From Pedobacter nanyangensis (GTDB lineage Bacteria; Bacteroidota; Bacteroidia; Sphingobacteriales; Sphingobacteriaceae): DNA of 64,000 nucleotides. Location: positions 310,001 through 374,000 of the forward strand of contig NZ_QMHO01000003.1 in NCBI RefSeq assembly GCF_003313505.1, written 5' to 3'. How positions within the stretch are numbered: the first letter of the stretch is position 1; every line of letters begins with the position of its first letter. Both the position numbers and the translations under genes were made by a program. The notes below the pieces were generated by a model. That model did not search any database. It was given only the letters and a program-made list of their open reading frames with translations, and was not told the DNA's origin. Of this stretch, positions 15,837 to 24,050 are shown in pieces.

Positions 15837-15946
15837 AAATCCGACGGATTTCAATAGTTATAGGAAAAGATTATGGGCAAATGCGACTCTGTAGGAGTCG
15901 TATGAAATATTAGTGGATTTTATAAAGATTTGACCGCTTCGAGGTC
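15837..15946. repeat. Dispersed palindrome-rich repeat, copy 2
   Basis: In order: AAATCCGACGGATTT, GCGACTCTGTAGGAGTCG, then a diverged GACCGCTTCGAGGTC. This is the reverse-complement arrangement of 13046-13167. The palindromes keep their pairing although several bases differ, which suggests selection on, or origin from, the folded form. Confidence 0.75.
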
Positions 15947-16030
15947 TAAAAAATATATTCATAAATGAAAAAATTGCCAGATCTACTACTCGTTGCGCTG
16001 GTTGAAACGACAGGCGATCAGAGGAACTGA

Positions 16031-16102
16031 AGACTTACGAAGTTTTGAAACAACGACACCACTACTTACCGCTGAAAACAATTGAAATTACTTCATAAGT
16101 CA
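16031..16102. repeat. Decayed GACTTACGAAGTTT palindrome
   Basis: The left arm AGACTTACGAAGTTTTGAAA is intact. The right arm GAAATTACTTCATAAGTC has mismatches and is separated by about 40 unrelated bases, as if the loop received an insertion. Confidence 0.6.
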
Positions 16103-16124
16103 AGCCTAGATCCAGTGCACAAAA

Positions 16125-16152
16125 AAAGCATCACTTTTTAGAGTGATGCTTT
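16125..16152 (-). terminator. Terminator of the parA-lepB operon
   Basis: Arms AAAGCATCACT and AGTGATGCTTT pair perfectly over 11 bases with a 6-base loop. On the minus strand it is followed by seven T's. It lies 85 bases after the lepB stop. Confidence 0.85.
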
Positions 16153-16237
16153 AAAATTCTCGTTATTGCGCAATACGAAGCAATCTTAATGCGATAGCAT
16201 ATGAAATAAGTCTCGCACCCCGCACTGATGTTTTTAT

Positions 16238-17431
16238 CTAATGGATGCCTTTAAAAATCCGGCTCCATCTTATTTTGTTAAAGAAGGAACCTTCGCCATC
16301 GACGCTCAGCCAAATAAACAATGCCTTGCCCACAATGTGGTCTTCGGGTACAAAACCCCAGTAGCGCGAATCTGCCGATGCATGACGGTTATCCCCCATC
16401 ATCCAATAGTAATTCATTTTAAAGGTATAAGTTGTGGCCTTTTTGCCGTTCAGCATCCAGTCGTTGCCTACTTTTTCTAATTGATTTCCTTCATAAATAC
16501 GGATAGCTCTTTCGTACAAAGGCATGTTTAAGCTGTCTAAAGTAACGGTCCATCCCTTTTTAGGCACCACAAATGGTCCGTAGTTGTCCAAATTCCATTT
16601 CCTGTTTTTATCATGAGGGAAAATCAACGGGTCATATTCCTCTGGAGCGGTCAATTCTTCGCTAACGGACTTTACATAGGGAGATTTTTTCAATTCTTTG
16701 ATCAGGTCAGGCGTACCTTCAAACCTGAAAACTGTGGGCAATGCCGTAGGCCCAACTTTAAAGCCCATTTCTTCAAAAAGCTTTAAATTAACCTCCGACG
16801 TATTAAACTCCACAGTATAACCAAAACCACCAGTACCAACTAAAGGCGATGGCTTACCATTTACAATGGCCAGACCATTTTTCATCGCCATGGTATCGCC
16901 CGCAATAGCGATACAGCGTTTGATAAAGTTTTCACGTTTATCTACCGGCCTGCTCACCACGCTAAATTGCGACCAGATCGATTCCCTGCTTTCGCCCCGC
17001 AATTGCATTTGATAGTAATTGTCGTCCTGTCGTTCCAACACTACGGTATCACCCTCGGGGAAATTAAAAACCACTACATCGTTCCGCTTGATCTCCTGAA
17101 AACCAGGCAGTCTTCTATATTTCCATTGTACGCCATCCCAATAAGCCTTAGTCCCAAAAATGGGCATGGTATGATGCGCAAATGGAAAAGCAACCGGGGT
17201 CATCGGTACACGGGCACCATAGTTTACCTTGCTTACAAAAAGGAAATCGCCTACCAAAAGTGAGCGTTCCATGGAACCCGAAGGAATGGTATAGGCCTCA
17301 ATAAAAAACACTCGGATAATCGTTGCCGCTACCACTGCAAATACAATGGCGTCAACCCATTCTCTGGTTTTCGTTTTTTTCTTTTTAGGCTTATCTGAAT
17401 CTTTTCTTTTTTGCCAGAATTTCCAATTCAT
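16238..17431 (-). CDS. lepB: Signal peptidase I
   Basis: The inner-membrane serine protease that removes signal peptides from exported proteins. The 397 residues have a basic N-terminus, one membrane helix (about 26-45, VDAIVFAVVAATIIRVFFI), the catalytic serine in IPSGSME (Ser53), the general-base lysine in NFIKRCIAIAGD (Lys171) and the late box MGDNRHASADSRYWG. It is longer than the E. coli enzyme (324) because of an insert after the lysine box, as is usual in Bacteroidota. It is the last gene of the operon parA-parB-DUF5683-dapB-lepB, three bases after dapB. Confidence 0.95.
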   Translation of the reverse strand: MNWKFWQKRKDSDKPKKKKTKTREWVDAIVFAVVAATIIRVFFIEAYTIPSGSMERSLLVGDFLFVSKVNYGARVPMTPVAFPFAHHTMPIFGTKAYWDGVQWKYRRLPGFQEIKRNDVVVFNFPEGDTVVLERQDDNYYQMQLRGESRESIWSQFSVVSRPVDKRENFIKRCIAIAGDTMAMKNGLAIVNGKPSPLVGTGGFGYTVEFNTSEVNLKLFEEMGFKVGPTALPTVFRFEGTPDLIKELKKSPYVKSVSEELTAPEEYDPLIFPHDKNRKWNLDNYGPFVVPKKGWTVTLDSLNMPLYERAIRIYEGNQLEKVGNDWMLNGKKATTYTFKMNYYWMMGDNRHASADSRYWGFVPEDHIVGKALFIWLSVDGEGSFFNKIRWSRIFKGIH

Positions 17432-17434
17432 TGC

Positions 17435-18178
17435 TTAATCTTTAAAATTAAATATATCAGCTATGCTGTAAAAACCTTTTTTATTTTGCAGCCATTCTGC
17501 GGCTACTACTGCACCCAGGGCAAAACCTGCCCTACTATGTGCCGTGTGCTTAATCTCAATATCATCAACCTCTGAACTATATAGTACCGTGTGTGTTCCG
17601 GGTACATTTTCAATCCGGAGCGACTCGATCAGGAGTTGATCATTTTTCAGTTTTTCTGAAATTGGCGTTCCTTCCAATTCGTTTACCCACTCTTTCTTAC
17701 TATCCATCGCGTCAATTATTCCCTCGGCAATAGTCATGGCCGTGCCGCTTGGGGCATCCAGTTTTTGGGTGTGGTGTATCTCTTCTACCTGTACATCATA
17801 GGCTGGATAATTGTTCATCAGTTTTGCCAACACTTTATTTAAATGGAAAAAGATATTGACCCCGATGCTAAAGTTAGAGCCATAAAGCAAGGTATTGTTA
17901 CTGGCTTCACAATCGTTTTTAATTCTTTGCAGTTCGCCATACCAACCGGTAGTACCTACTACCACTGGCACATTGGCTTCAAAACATTTATAAATATTGT
18001 CAACGGCAGCATGCGGCGCACTAAAGTCGATAGCCACATCGGCTTTTTCCAAATTTTCTACGGTAAAGTCTTCCAGGTTTTCTATACCTATTTTAAGCAC
18101 AACTTCGTGCCCTCTTTCTATAGAAAAGCGTTCGATAATTTGGCCCATTTTGCCATAGCCTAAAAGCGCTATCTTCAT
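17435..18178 (-). CDS. dapB: 4-hydroxy-tetrahydrodipicolinate reductase
   Basis: A cytoplasmic NAD(P)H enzyme of lysine/diaminopimelate synthesis. The 247 residues show the Rossmann motif GYGKMG (7-12), DFSAPHAA (51-58), VVVGTTGW (72-79) and the catalytic box with HH at 135-136 and Lys139 followed by DAPSGTA. Length is normal to slightly short. The start ATG overlaps the stop of the upstream DUF5683 gene by four bases (ATGA), so translation is coupled. Its product feeds diaminopimelate to the cell wall. Confidence 0.95.
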   Translation of the reverse strand: MKIALLGYGKMGQIIERFSIERGHEVVLKIGIENLEDFTVENLEKADVAIDFSAPHAAVDNIYKCFEANVPVVVGTTGWYGELQRIKNDCEASNNTLLYGSNFSIGVNIFFHLNKVLAKLMNNYPAYDVQVEEIHHTQKLDAPSGTAMTIAEGIIDAMDSKKEWVNELEGTPISEKLKNDQLLIESLRIENVPGTHTVLYSSEVDDIEIKHTAHSRAGFALGAVVAAEWLQNKKGFYSIADIFNFKD

Positions 18179-18846
18179 AATCTAAGGGTGAGTTTTAATG
18201 CAGGCGCAATATTATTAAGGCCGTACATGGTGTTTGTATTGATGATAGATGGCGATACCTTGATGGACAAAGTTTCGTCAACGTTGAAATATTTTAGCCG
18301 GGCGGTTACGTAGGCATCCAAAACGTTTAAGCCGTATAGGCCTACCAAGGAAATGATTACCACTTCGCGGTTACGTCTATAAATGTTTTTGGCGGTGGTA
18401 AGGGCGTCTACATTTGGATATTGTGTTAACCCGTTATTAGGATCGGGTGCACCGCCGTTGGCCTGCCTATACTGTAGTTCCCTTAAAAATCTCTTATAGT
18501 TGTTGTTGTTATCGATGTACGACATCACCAACATGGTTCCACCGGCATAAATAGCTCCAATTTTACCAAGGAGGTAAATTTTTTGGCCAATTTTCTTACC
18601 TTCTGTCCTGCCGTTCTTCACGTCATCAACCACCAAGCCGTAATTATAAAGCTGCCCGAGTCCAGGAAAAATCAACGATCGGTAAACCGCCTTTTTACCG
18701 GCTATTTTACCTTGGTTAACATATTTTGGGGGAGCAATGGTATCCAATTTAGCTGTAGTATCCTGCTTTGCCGGGTTCACGGGGTTTTGCGCATTGGCTA
18801 GGGCAAACACGAAACAAAGTACAACAGAAAGCAAGAATGCCCGCAT
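18175..18846 (-). CDS. DUF5683 exported/membrane protein
   Basis: A 223-residue protein with a signal peptide (MRAFLLSVVLCFVFALANAQ), the family motif AVYRSLIFPGLGQLYNYG at about 53-70, a hydrophobic segment (IYLLGKIGAIYAGGTMLVM) and a second one (VVIISLVGLYGLNVLDAYV). The FPGLGQ-type glycine motif is shared by small membrane proteins of unknown function. The start ATG forms TAATG with the parB stop. The gene sits between parB and dapB in a conserved Bacteroidota order; no activity is known. Confidence 0.85.
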   Translation of the reverse strand: MRAFLLSVVLCFVFALANAQNPVNPAKQDTTAKLDTIAPPKYVNQGKIAGKKAVYRSLIFPGLGQLYNYGLVVDDVKNGRTEGKKIGQKIYLLGKIGAIYAGGTMLVMSYIDNNNNYKRFLRELQYRQANGGAPDPNNGLTQYPNVDALTTAKNIYRRNREVVIISLVGLYGLNVLDAYVTARLKYFNVDETLSIKVSPSIINTNTMYGLNNIAPALKLTLRL

Positions 18847-19745
18847 TACCAATCTAACAGTTCTAAAATTCGATTAAGATCGTCGTTGTTTACAAAGGGA
18901 ATTTCAATGGCGCCTTTGCCATTGTCTTTAACCTTTAACTTCACATTGGTAGCAAATTTTGAGGCCAAATCATTCTGTAGTTTTTGATATTCAAAAGAAA
19001 CCGCCTCCGTTTTTACGGGCGCTTTTATTTGTACATGATGGATACCACGTACCAATTCTTCAACCTTGCGTACAGAAAGTCCCTTATCAATGATTTCTTG
19101 GTGGATAAAAAGTTGCTTGGCTTCATCTTCTACCGAAATGAGTGCACGGGCATGTCCCATCGATATTTTATTGTCGCGAATGGAAGCCTGTATGGCCGGA
19201 GGCAGTTTCAGCAAGCGCAGGTAGTTGGCCACCGTAGTGCGGTTTTTGCCCACACGCTCACCCAGTTGCTCAGCTTTAAGGTTACACTCGTCTATCATTT
19301 GTTGAAAGCTTAAAGCCACCTCAATGGCGTTTAGGTTTTCTCGCTGGATATTCTCGATTAAAGCCATTTCCAACATCTGTTGGTTATCGGCAGTACGAAT
19401 ATAAGCCGGAATTTCTGTTAAACCGGCAAGTTTAGAAGCTCTAAACCTACGTTCACCAGAAATCAATTGGTATTTATCACCGTTTTTACGTACGGTAATG
19501 GGTTGGATCAAACCTTGTACTTTGATCGATTCGGAAAGTTCATCAAGTGCTACCTGATCAAACTCTGTACGTGGCTGATAAGGGTTTGTTTCGATATCAG
19601 CAATGCTGATATGGCTAATACTTCCTACTTGCGGTGTTGCAGGTACATTTTCTACGGCAGGCTTAACGGCATTTACCGTTTCGTTGTCATCCAAAAGCGC
19701 ACTTAATCCTTTGCCTAATCCGGTCTTTCTTTGAAAAGATGTCAT
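18846..19745 (-). CDS. parB: Chromosome partitioning protein ParB
   Basis: A centromere-binding CTPase that spreads from parS sites and works with ParA. The 299 residues start with the usual KTGLGKGLSALL, have the ParB/Srx fold at about 45-135 with the CTP motif GERRFRAS (97-104) and ENIQRENL (131-138), then the helix-turn-helix around 155-215 (GERVGKNRTTVANYLRLLKLP) and a C-terminal dimer domain. The gap to parA is nine bases. No parS-like palindrome was noticed in the window. Confidence 0.95.
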   Translation of the reverse strand: MTSFQRKTGLGKGLSALLDDNETVNAVKPAVENVPATPQVGSISHISIADIETNPYQPRTEFDQVALDELSESIKVQGLIQPITVRKNGDKYQLISGERRFRASKLAGLTEIPAYIRTADNQQMLEMALIENIQRENLNAIEVALSFQQMIDECNLKAEQLGERVGKNRTTVANYLRLLKLPPAIQASIRDNKISMGHARALISVEDEAKQLFIHQEIIDKGLSVRKVEELVRGIHHVQIKAPVKTEAVSFEYQKLQNDLASKFATNVKLKVKDNGKGAIEIPFVNNDDLNRILELLDW

Positions 19746-19754
19746 CTATATATG

Positions 19755-20558
19755 TTAAATACTTGCTGTTTTTACTTCCTGCTCTTCGCTGATCAGTCCG
19801 TTCTTGCGAACAATTTCTCTGGCTAAATTTAAATAGTTGATTGCGCCTTTGCTATTGGCATCATGCATAATCACCGATATACCGTAGCTTGGGGCCTCGC
19901 TAAGGCGTGTGTTACGTTGGATAATCGTTTCAAAAACCAAATCCTGGAAGTGTGTTTTCACTTCTTCAACCACTTGGTTAGACAAGCGCAACCTTACGTC
20001 GTACATGGTCAAAAGAATTCCTTCGATTTCCAAAGCTGGGTTTAGCCTGTTTTGTACAATTTTAATGGTGTTCAATAATTTGCCCAAACCTTCCAAAGCG
20101 AAATACTCGCATTGTACGGGAATAATTACTGAGTCGGCTGCGGTTAGGGAGTTGATGGTAATCAAGCCCAGCGATGGAGAACAATCGATGATGATAAAAT
20201 CATATTGATCTCTCACTTTGTCCAGCACCGCTTTCATTTTGTATTCGCGGTTGGTTAGGTTGATCATCTCGATTTCGGCACCAACCAAATCAATGTGGGC
20301 TGGCAGCAAATCAAGATTTGGCGTTTCCGTTTTTACGATGGCCTCAGTAGGCTCAACATCATTAATAATGCACTCATAAATGCTATTCTTGATGTTCCTT
20401 GGATCAAAGCCAATGCCCGAAGTAGAGTTAGCCTGTGGGTCTGCATCAACCAAAAGCGTTCTATATTCCAAAACGGCCAAACTAGCTGCTAAATTAATAG
20501 ATGAAGTGGTTTTGCCAACTCCTCCTTTTTGGTTTGCTAAAGCAATTATCTTACTCAT
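19755..20558 (-). CDS. parA: Chromosome partitioning ATPase ParA
   Basis: A Walker-type ATPase (MinD/ParA family) that drives origin segregation with ParB. The 267 residues show the deviant Walker A KGGVGKTT (11-18) preceded by ALANQ, Walker A' VDADPQANST (about 37-46) and the switch DCSPSLG (about 124). Length and start match chromosomal ParA/Soj. It is the first gene of the five-gene minus-strand operon; its promoter lies in the 20559-20735 gap, which it shares with the divergent FMN reductase gene. Confidence 0.95.
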   Translation of the reverse strand: MSKIIALANQKGGVGKTTSSINLAASLAVLEYRTLLVDADPQANSTSGIGFDPRNIKNSIYECIINDVEPTEAIVKTETPNLDLLPAHIDLVGAEIEMINLTNREYKMKAVLDKVRDQYDFIIIDCSPSLGLITINSLTAADSVIIPVQCEYFALEGLGKLLNTIKIVQNRLNPALEIEGILLTMYDVRLRLSNQVVEEVKTHFQDLVFETIIQRNTRLSEAPSYGISVIMHDANSKGAINYLNLAREIVRKNGLISEEQEVKTASI

Positions 20559-20625
20559 TTATTCTCCTTGAAAACGCCACAACTTGTAATGGCTTAATTT
20601 TAAACTAAAAATCTTTAAAAAATGC

Positions 20626-20633
20626 TATTTTTG
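20626..20633 (+). promoter_or_regulatory. Candidate -7 box for the FMN reductase gene
   Basis: TATTTTTG is an exact TAnnTTTG match about 100 bases before the ATG at 20736. No clear TTTG lies 19-21 bases upstream, only T-rich sequence. Confidence 0.4.
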
Positions 20634-20735
20634 TAATGTTTAGGCATTTTTTAACAATTAGCTAAGATACGAACTAAAACTAAATATTAGTATCGGCGCT
20701 GTTTGTGTTTTACACATCTTATTAACAATTTTTAC

Positions 20736-21257
20736 ATGGTAACCATCATAGCCGGCACCAACAGACCCCATAGCAATACGCTAAAAGTTGCTAAATATTA
20801 TCAAAAAGAACTGGCTAAAAAGGGCTTACAAACCTCCCTGTTCGATCTAAAAGACCTTCCCCAAAATTTCATTGCAGAAGATTTATATGGAAAAAAATCT
20901 GAAGCCTTTGAAAAGATACAGGAGTTGATGACCAATACCAGTAAGTTTTTGTTTGTGATTCCTGAGTATAACGGCAGCTACCCGGGGGTGCTGAAAGCAC
21001 TGATTGATGCCTGTGCTTTCCCCGAAAGTTTTTACGATAAGAAAGCTTGTTTGGTTGGAGTTTCTTCTGGCAAATATGGCAATATCAGAGGAATTGAGCA
21101 TTTCAATGGTGTTTGCGCATACCTGCACCTCCATGTAATGCCGTTGCGCCTGCATATTTCGTACATTAAACAGGAAATTAATGAGAACGACGAGCTTTTT
21201 AAAGAGGATACAGTGGAATTTACCAACCAGCAAATGGACAAGTTTATTGCTTATTAA
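20736..21257 (+). CDS. NADPH-dependent FMN reductase family protein
   Basis: A 173-residue flavodoxin-fold oxidoreductase. The phosphate-binding loop GTNRPHSNT is at about residues 6-14 and the flavin-contact motif PEYNGSYPG at about 75-83, followed by GVSSGKYGNIRG. Family members reduce quinones, azo dyes or free FMN with NADPH; the substrate here is unknown. The ATG at 20736 begins the first beta-strand (MVTIIAG); an upstream TTG at 20703 is not needed. It is divergent from parA and stands alone. Confidence 0.85.
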   Translation: MVTIIAGTNRPHSNTLKVAKYYQKELAKKGLQTSLFDLKDLPQNFIAEDLYGKKSEAFEKIQELMTNTSKFLFVIPEYNGSYPGVLKALIDACAFPESFYDKKACLVGVSSGKYGNIRGIEHFNGVCAYLHLHVMPLRLHISYIKQEINENDELFKEDTVEFTNQQMDKFIAY

Positions 21258-21410
21258 AATGGGAAGCCCGCAGCACGGAAGGTGAATAACCAATAATACC
21301 TAGCTACTATTCCTGCGCCAACGCATAAACGGCAAAAGAAGCCAACCAATGGCCGCCGCCATAATTTCCCTTAAAGATCAATATTCCTTGCTCCTTTATC
21401 TTTGCTCTAT

Positions 21411-21863
21411 TTAAACCGTAAACCTGATCCATTTATCCCCTTCATAACCAAAAATAAAATGGCCCGGGTGAATCATTTCGGCAATATCTTCTACCAAGGA
21501 AACTGTTTCGAGCACTTGGTTGGTTTTATAGTCGTCGGCCAAAAGGCAAACCCTGTTAAATTTCACGGCAGGCCATTCCTCACTCATCAATACAGGAGCA
21601 GTTCTCATTAAATCACCCAATCCCTTTCCTTGTTCGTGGAAAATAACGTACACCGCTTCCATTGGCGAAGTGGTTAACACTGCCCCACCCAGCGCTGCAA
21701 AAGGGGCCAGCTCAACATGAGGTTGCCCTAAGGCATCCAAAAAACATACCGGTACCTTGTCCATGAACTTGATCTTGTGTTCAACAATGGCCAAACGTTC
21801 CAACAATTCCTCCCGCAAGGTGGGATTATTTTCGGCATTTATAAGTTCACTTAAAGAAGACAT
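21411..21863 (-). CDS. BtuF-like helical-backbone binding protein, C-terminal lobe only
   Basis: A 150-residue protein without a signal peptide. A helical start (residues 1-35, ELLERLAIVEHKIKF) is followed by PVCFLDALGQPHVEL, FHEQGKGLGDL, WPAVKFNRVCLLADD and the end IAEMIHPGHFIFGYEGDKWIRF. As I remember the family, this order (long backbone helix, first strand of the second lobe, W-x-AV-x-x-xRV, then LAE-x-x-HP) is that of the C-terminal lobe of cobalamin/iron-siderophore periplasmic binding proteins, which are ~270-300 residues long. The N-terminal lobe and export signal are missing, so it cannot work as a normal uptake receptor. It could be a cytoplasmic derivative or a remnant; the family link is an inference from memory. 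Confidence 0.5.
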   Translation of the reverse strand: MSSLSELINAENNPTLREELLERLAIVEHKIKFMDKVPVCFLDALGQPHVELAPFAALGGAVLTTSPMEAVYVIFHEQGKGLGDLMRTAPVLMSEEWPAVKFNRVCLLADDYKTNQVLETVSLVEDIAEMIHPGHFIFGYEGDKWIRFTV

Positions 21864-22007
21864 CTGTATAGCTTGTTAGTTCACGAAAAAATTAAGCACT
21901 AGGCCATTAGTAAATATTAAGAAGAAGTAGTTTTGTTAGCTCGAAAACTTAATGTACCTTAACTTCCTAATGTTTCTAATTGTACAAAAATAGTATTTCC
22001 CCTTTCG

Positions 22008-23639
22008 ATGCATACCATTAAGCTCAATATATTTTGTTTTTGCTGTATCATTATTCTTTTTTCGTGTAAAAGCAATAGGGATAGCGACAAAAAAGTATTC
22101 AATATAAACCTCGACCAAAACCTCACGTCACTAGACCCCGCTTTTGCCCGCAACCAAAATGCGGTTTGGATGATCAACCAAATTTTTAACGGACTGGTGC
22201 AAGTAGATAAAGATTTAAATACCATTCCCTGCATTGCAAAATCTTGGCAAATCAGTAACGATGGGCTTACTTATACCTTTAACCTGCGGAACGATGTATT
22301 TTTCCAGGACGATCCTTTATTTGAAAACGGCAAAGGCCGGAAGGTGGTAGCAGCTGATTTTGCTTATAGTTTCTACCGACTGATCGACCCAAAAGTAGCT
22401 TCTTCTGGAGGCTGGATTTTTAGCGACAAGGTGAAGGACCGTAGCAGCTTCTCTGCTTTAAACGACAGTACATTTCAGGTAACGCTGGTAAAGCCTTTCC
22501 CTGCTTTTATGAACTTATTGACCGCCCAATATTGTTCAGTTGTACCTAAAGAAGTGGTTGAACATTACGGAAAAGATTTCAGGAACCATCCCGTAGGTAC
22601 GGGCCCCTTTAAATTTAAATACTGGAAAGAGGATGAAGTATTGGTACTGCTTAAAAACGAAAATTATTTTGAGAAAGACAGTTCCGGTAACCGTATGCCC
22701 TTTTTGGATGCCGTAAAGGTAACTTTCATTAACGATAAGCAAAGTGCCTTTATGAACTTTCTAAAAAAAGAATTGGATTTCTTTTACAGCGTTGATGGGA
22801 GCTATCGCGATGATATTTTAACCAAGAGTGGCCAAATGACCAGGAAATACAAAGGCGAGTTCCAGTTAACCAAAGGCGCATACTTGTGCACAGAATATGT
22901 GGGCATTTTAGTAGATACCGGCAAAAGCATTGTTAAAAACTCGCCACTAAGATTTAAAAAAGTTAGGCAGGCTATCAACTATGCTATTGACCGTAAAAAG
23001 CTGATCAAATATCTTCGTAATGGTATCGGTACGCCAGCCACTTCTGGTTTTATTCCCAAAGGGATGCCAGGCTTTGACAGTACCCAGGTAAAAGGCTACG
23101 ACTACAACCCAGCATTAGCGGCAAAGCTACTTGCTGAAGCGGGCTTTCCCAATGGAAAAGGAATGCCAGAGATCAAACTGAGTACCTCTACCACCTATAA
23201 GGACTTGATTGAATTCATACAGGGCGAATTGGGCAATATCGGCATTAGGGCCAAAGTAGATGTGAGCCCCAGCACAAGTTTAAGAGATTTAATGTCTAAA
23301 AATGAAGTGGGCTTTTTCAGAGGTTCGTGGATTGCGGATTATCCAGATGGTGAGAATTACCTCTCGGTATTTTACTCCAAAAACAAAGTGCCTTTTGGCC
23401 CCAATTATACTGGCTATTTCAATAAAGAATTTGATCGGCTTTTTGAGCAAAGCTATTATGAAAGCGACCCGGAGAAACGGTTTGAGCTTTACCATAAAAT
23501 GGATAATATGGTATTAGAAAATGCTTCGGTAGTGCCAATTTTATATGATCAATCGGTAGTGATGCTACAAAACAACATTAGCGGATATGTAATTAATCCC
23601 TTAAGTTTAATGATTTTAAAAGGTGTGAAAAAGAAATAA
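22008..23639 (+). CDS. Family 5 extracellular solute-binding lipoprotein (peptide-binding type)
   Basis: A 543-residue lipoprotein with lipobox LFSC (Cys20) followed by the DppA/OppA fold: NLTSLDPAFARNQNAVWMINQIFNGLVQVD near the N-terminus, LRNDVFFQDD, VVAADFAYSFYRLIDP and HPVGTGPFKFKYWKEDEVLVL. The C-terminal half has VRQAINYAIDRKKL and AKLLAEAGFPNGKG. It should bind di- or oligopeptides (or similar ligands) for an ABC importer. No permease or ATPase is encoded nearby, which is unusual compared with dpp/opp operons of other phyla but seen in Bacteroidota. The start is fixed by the signal peptide. Confidence 0.9.
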   Translation: MHTIKLNIFCFCCIIILFSCKSNRDSDKKVFNINLDQNLTSLDPAFARNQNAVWMINQIFNGLVQVDKDLNTIPCIAKSWQISNDGLTYTFNLRNDVFFQDDPLFENGKGRKVVAADFAYSFYRLIDPKVASSGGWIFSDKVKDRSSFSALNDSTFQVTLVKPFPAFMNLLTAQYCSVVPKEVVEHYGKDFRNHPVGTGPFKFKYWKEDEVLVLLKNENYFEKDSSGNRMPFLDAVKVTFINDKQSAFMNFLKKELDFFYSVDGSYRDDILTKSGQMTRKYKGEFQLTKGAYLCTEYVGILVDTGKSIVKNSPLRFKKVRQAINYAIDRKKLIKYLRNGIGTPATSGFIPKGMPGFDSTQVKGYDYNPALAAKLLAEAGFPNGKGMPEIKLSTSTTYKDLIEFIQGELGNIGIRAKVDVSPSTSLRDLMSKNEVGFFRGSWIADYPDGENYLSVFYSKNKVPFGPNYTGYFNKEFDRLFEQSYYESDPEKRFELYHKMDNMVLENASVVPILYDQSVVMLQNNISGYVINPLSLMILKGVKKK

Positions 23640-23650
23640 ACGGCCTTTGG

Positions 23651-23869
23651 TTATCCCAATTCTTCCCGATATTCCTGCTGTAATTCCAGCAGGCATTTTG
23701 CGCAAAGACAACCCTCATATAGTTCGCTCACGTATTGTACTTCGTTGATGCTCAACTGCACCACGCTACATTGGCACTTGGTGTAAGCATTGGCCTTGCA
23801 CTCAATAGCGGTCCCGCATCGCTCGCAAGCAATAATTTCGTGTTTACTATGGCTAACTGATTTGTTCAT
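23651..23869 (-). CDS. Small cysteine-rich CWC-family protein
   Basis: A 72-residue protein with eight cysteines arranged as C15-x2-C18-x5-C24, C32-x-C34 and C54-x-C56-x2-C59. The pattern CxxCG...ECK...CxC...CLCxxCL matches the Cys_rich_CWC family (its CWC position is CQC here), which probably binds one or two zinc ions. Function is unknown. It is convergent with the solute-binding gene, 11 bases apart, so both genes are compactly arranged. Confidence 0.7.
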   Translation of the reverse strand: MNKSVSHSKHEIIACERCGTAIECKANAYTKCQCSVVQLSINEVQYVSELYEGCLCAKCLLELQQEYREELG

Positions 23870-24050
23870 TAGTTTATTGGTTCAATAGTTCATTTGATAT
23901 GGCGTAAAATACTATTTAACCAATGACAAATGAACCAATGAACTAAAGGCAAAAGTACGGACAAAAAATAAGGTTCTGAACTTTCGTCCAAAACCTTACT
24001 TTATTATTGCGTTTACCTAAAGCTTTTCGATTTCGGCTTTAAGCTTAAGA

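Larger units (their letters stand above)
15642..16237. other. 596-base gene-free stretch of repeats
   Basis: No gene is supported. It contains the half terminator (15697-15723), repeat copy 2 (15837-15946), a decayed GACTTACGAAG palindrome (16031-16102), the lepB-side terminator (16125-16152) and a degenerate TTGCG...GCAATC element (about 16161-16220). Confidence 0.65.

Noticed and set aside
18846..20735. Search for parS sites near parAB
   Set aside because: No palindrome resembling the usual GTTTCACGTGAAAC-type site was found by eye; GTTCACGTGGG near 10031 is only half symmetrical and lies in the ABC gene start.
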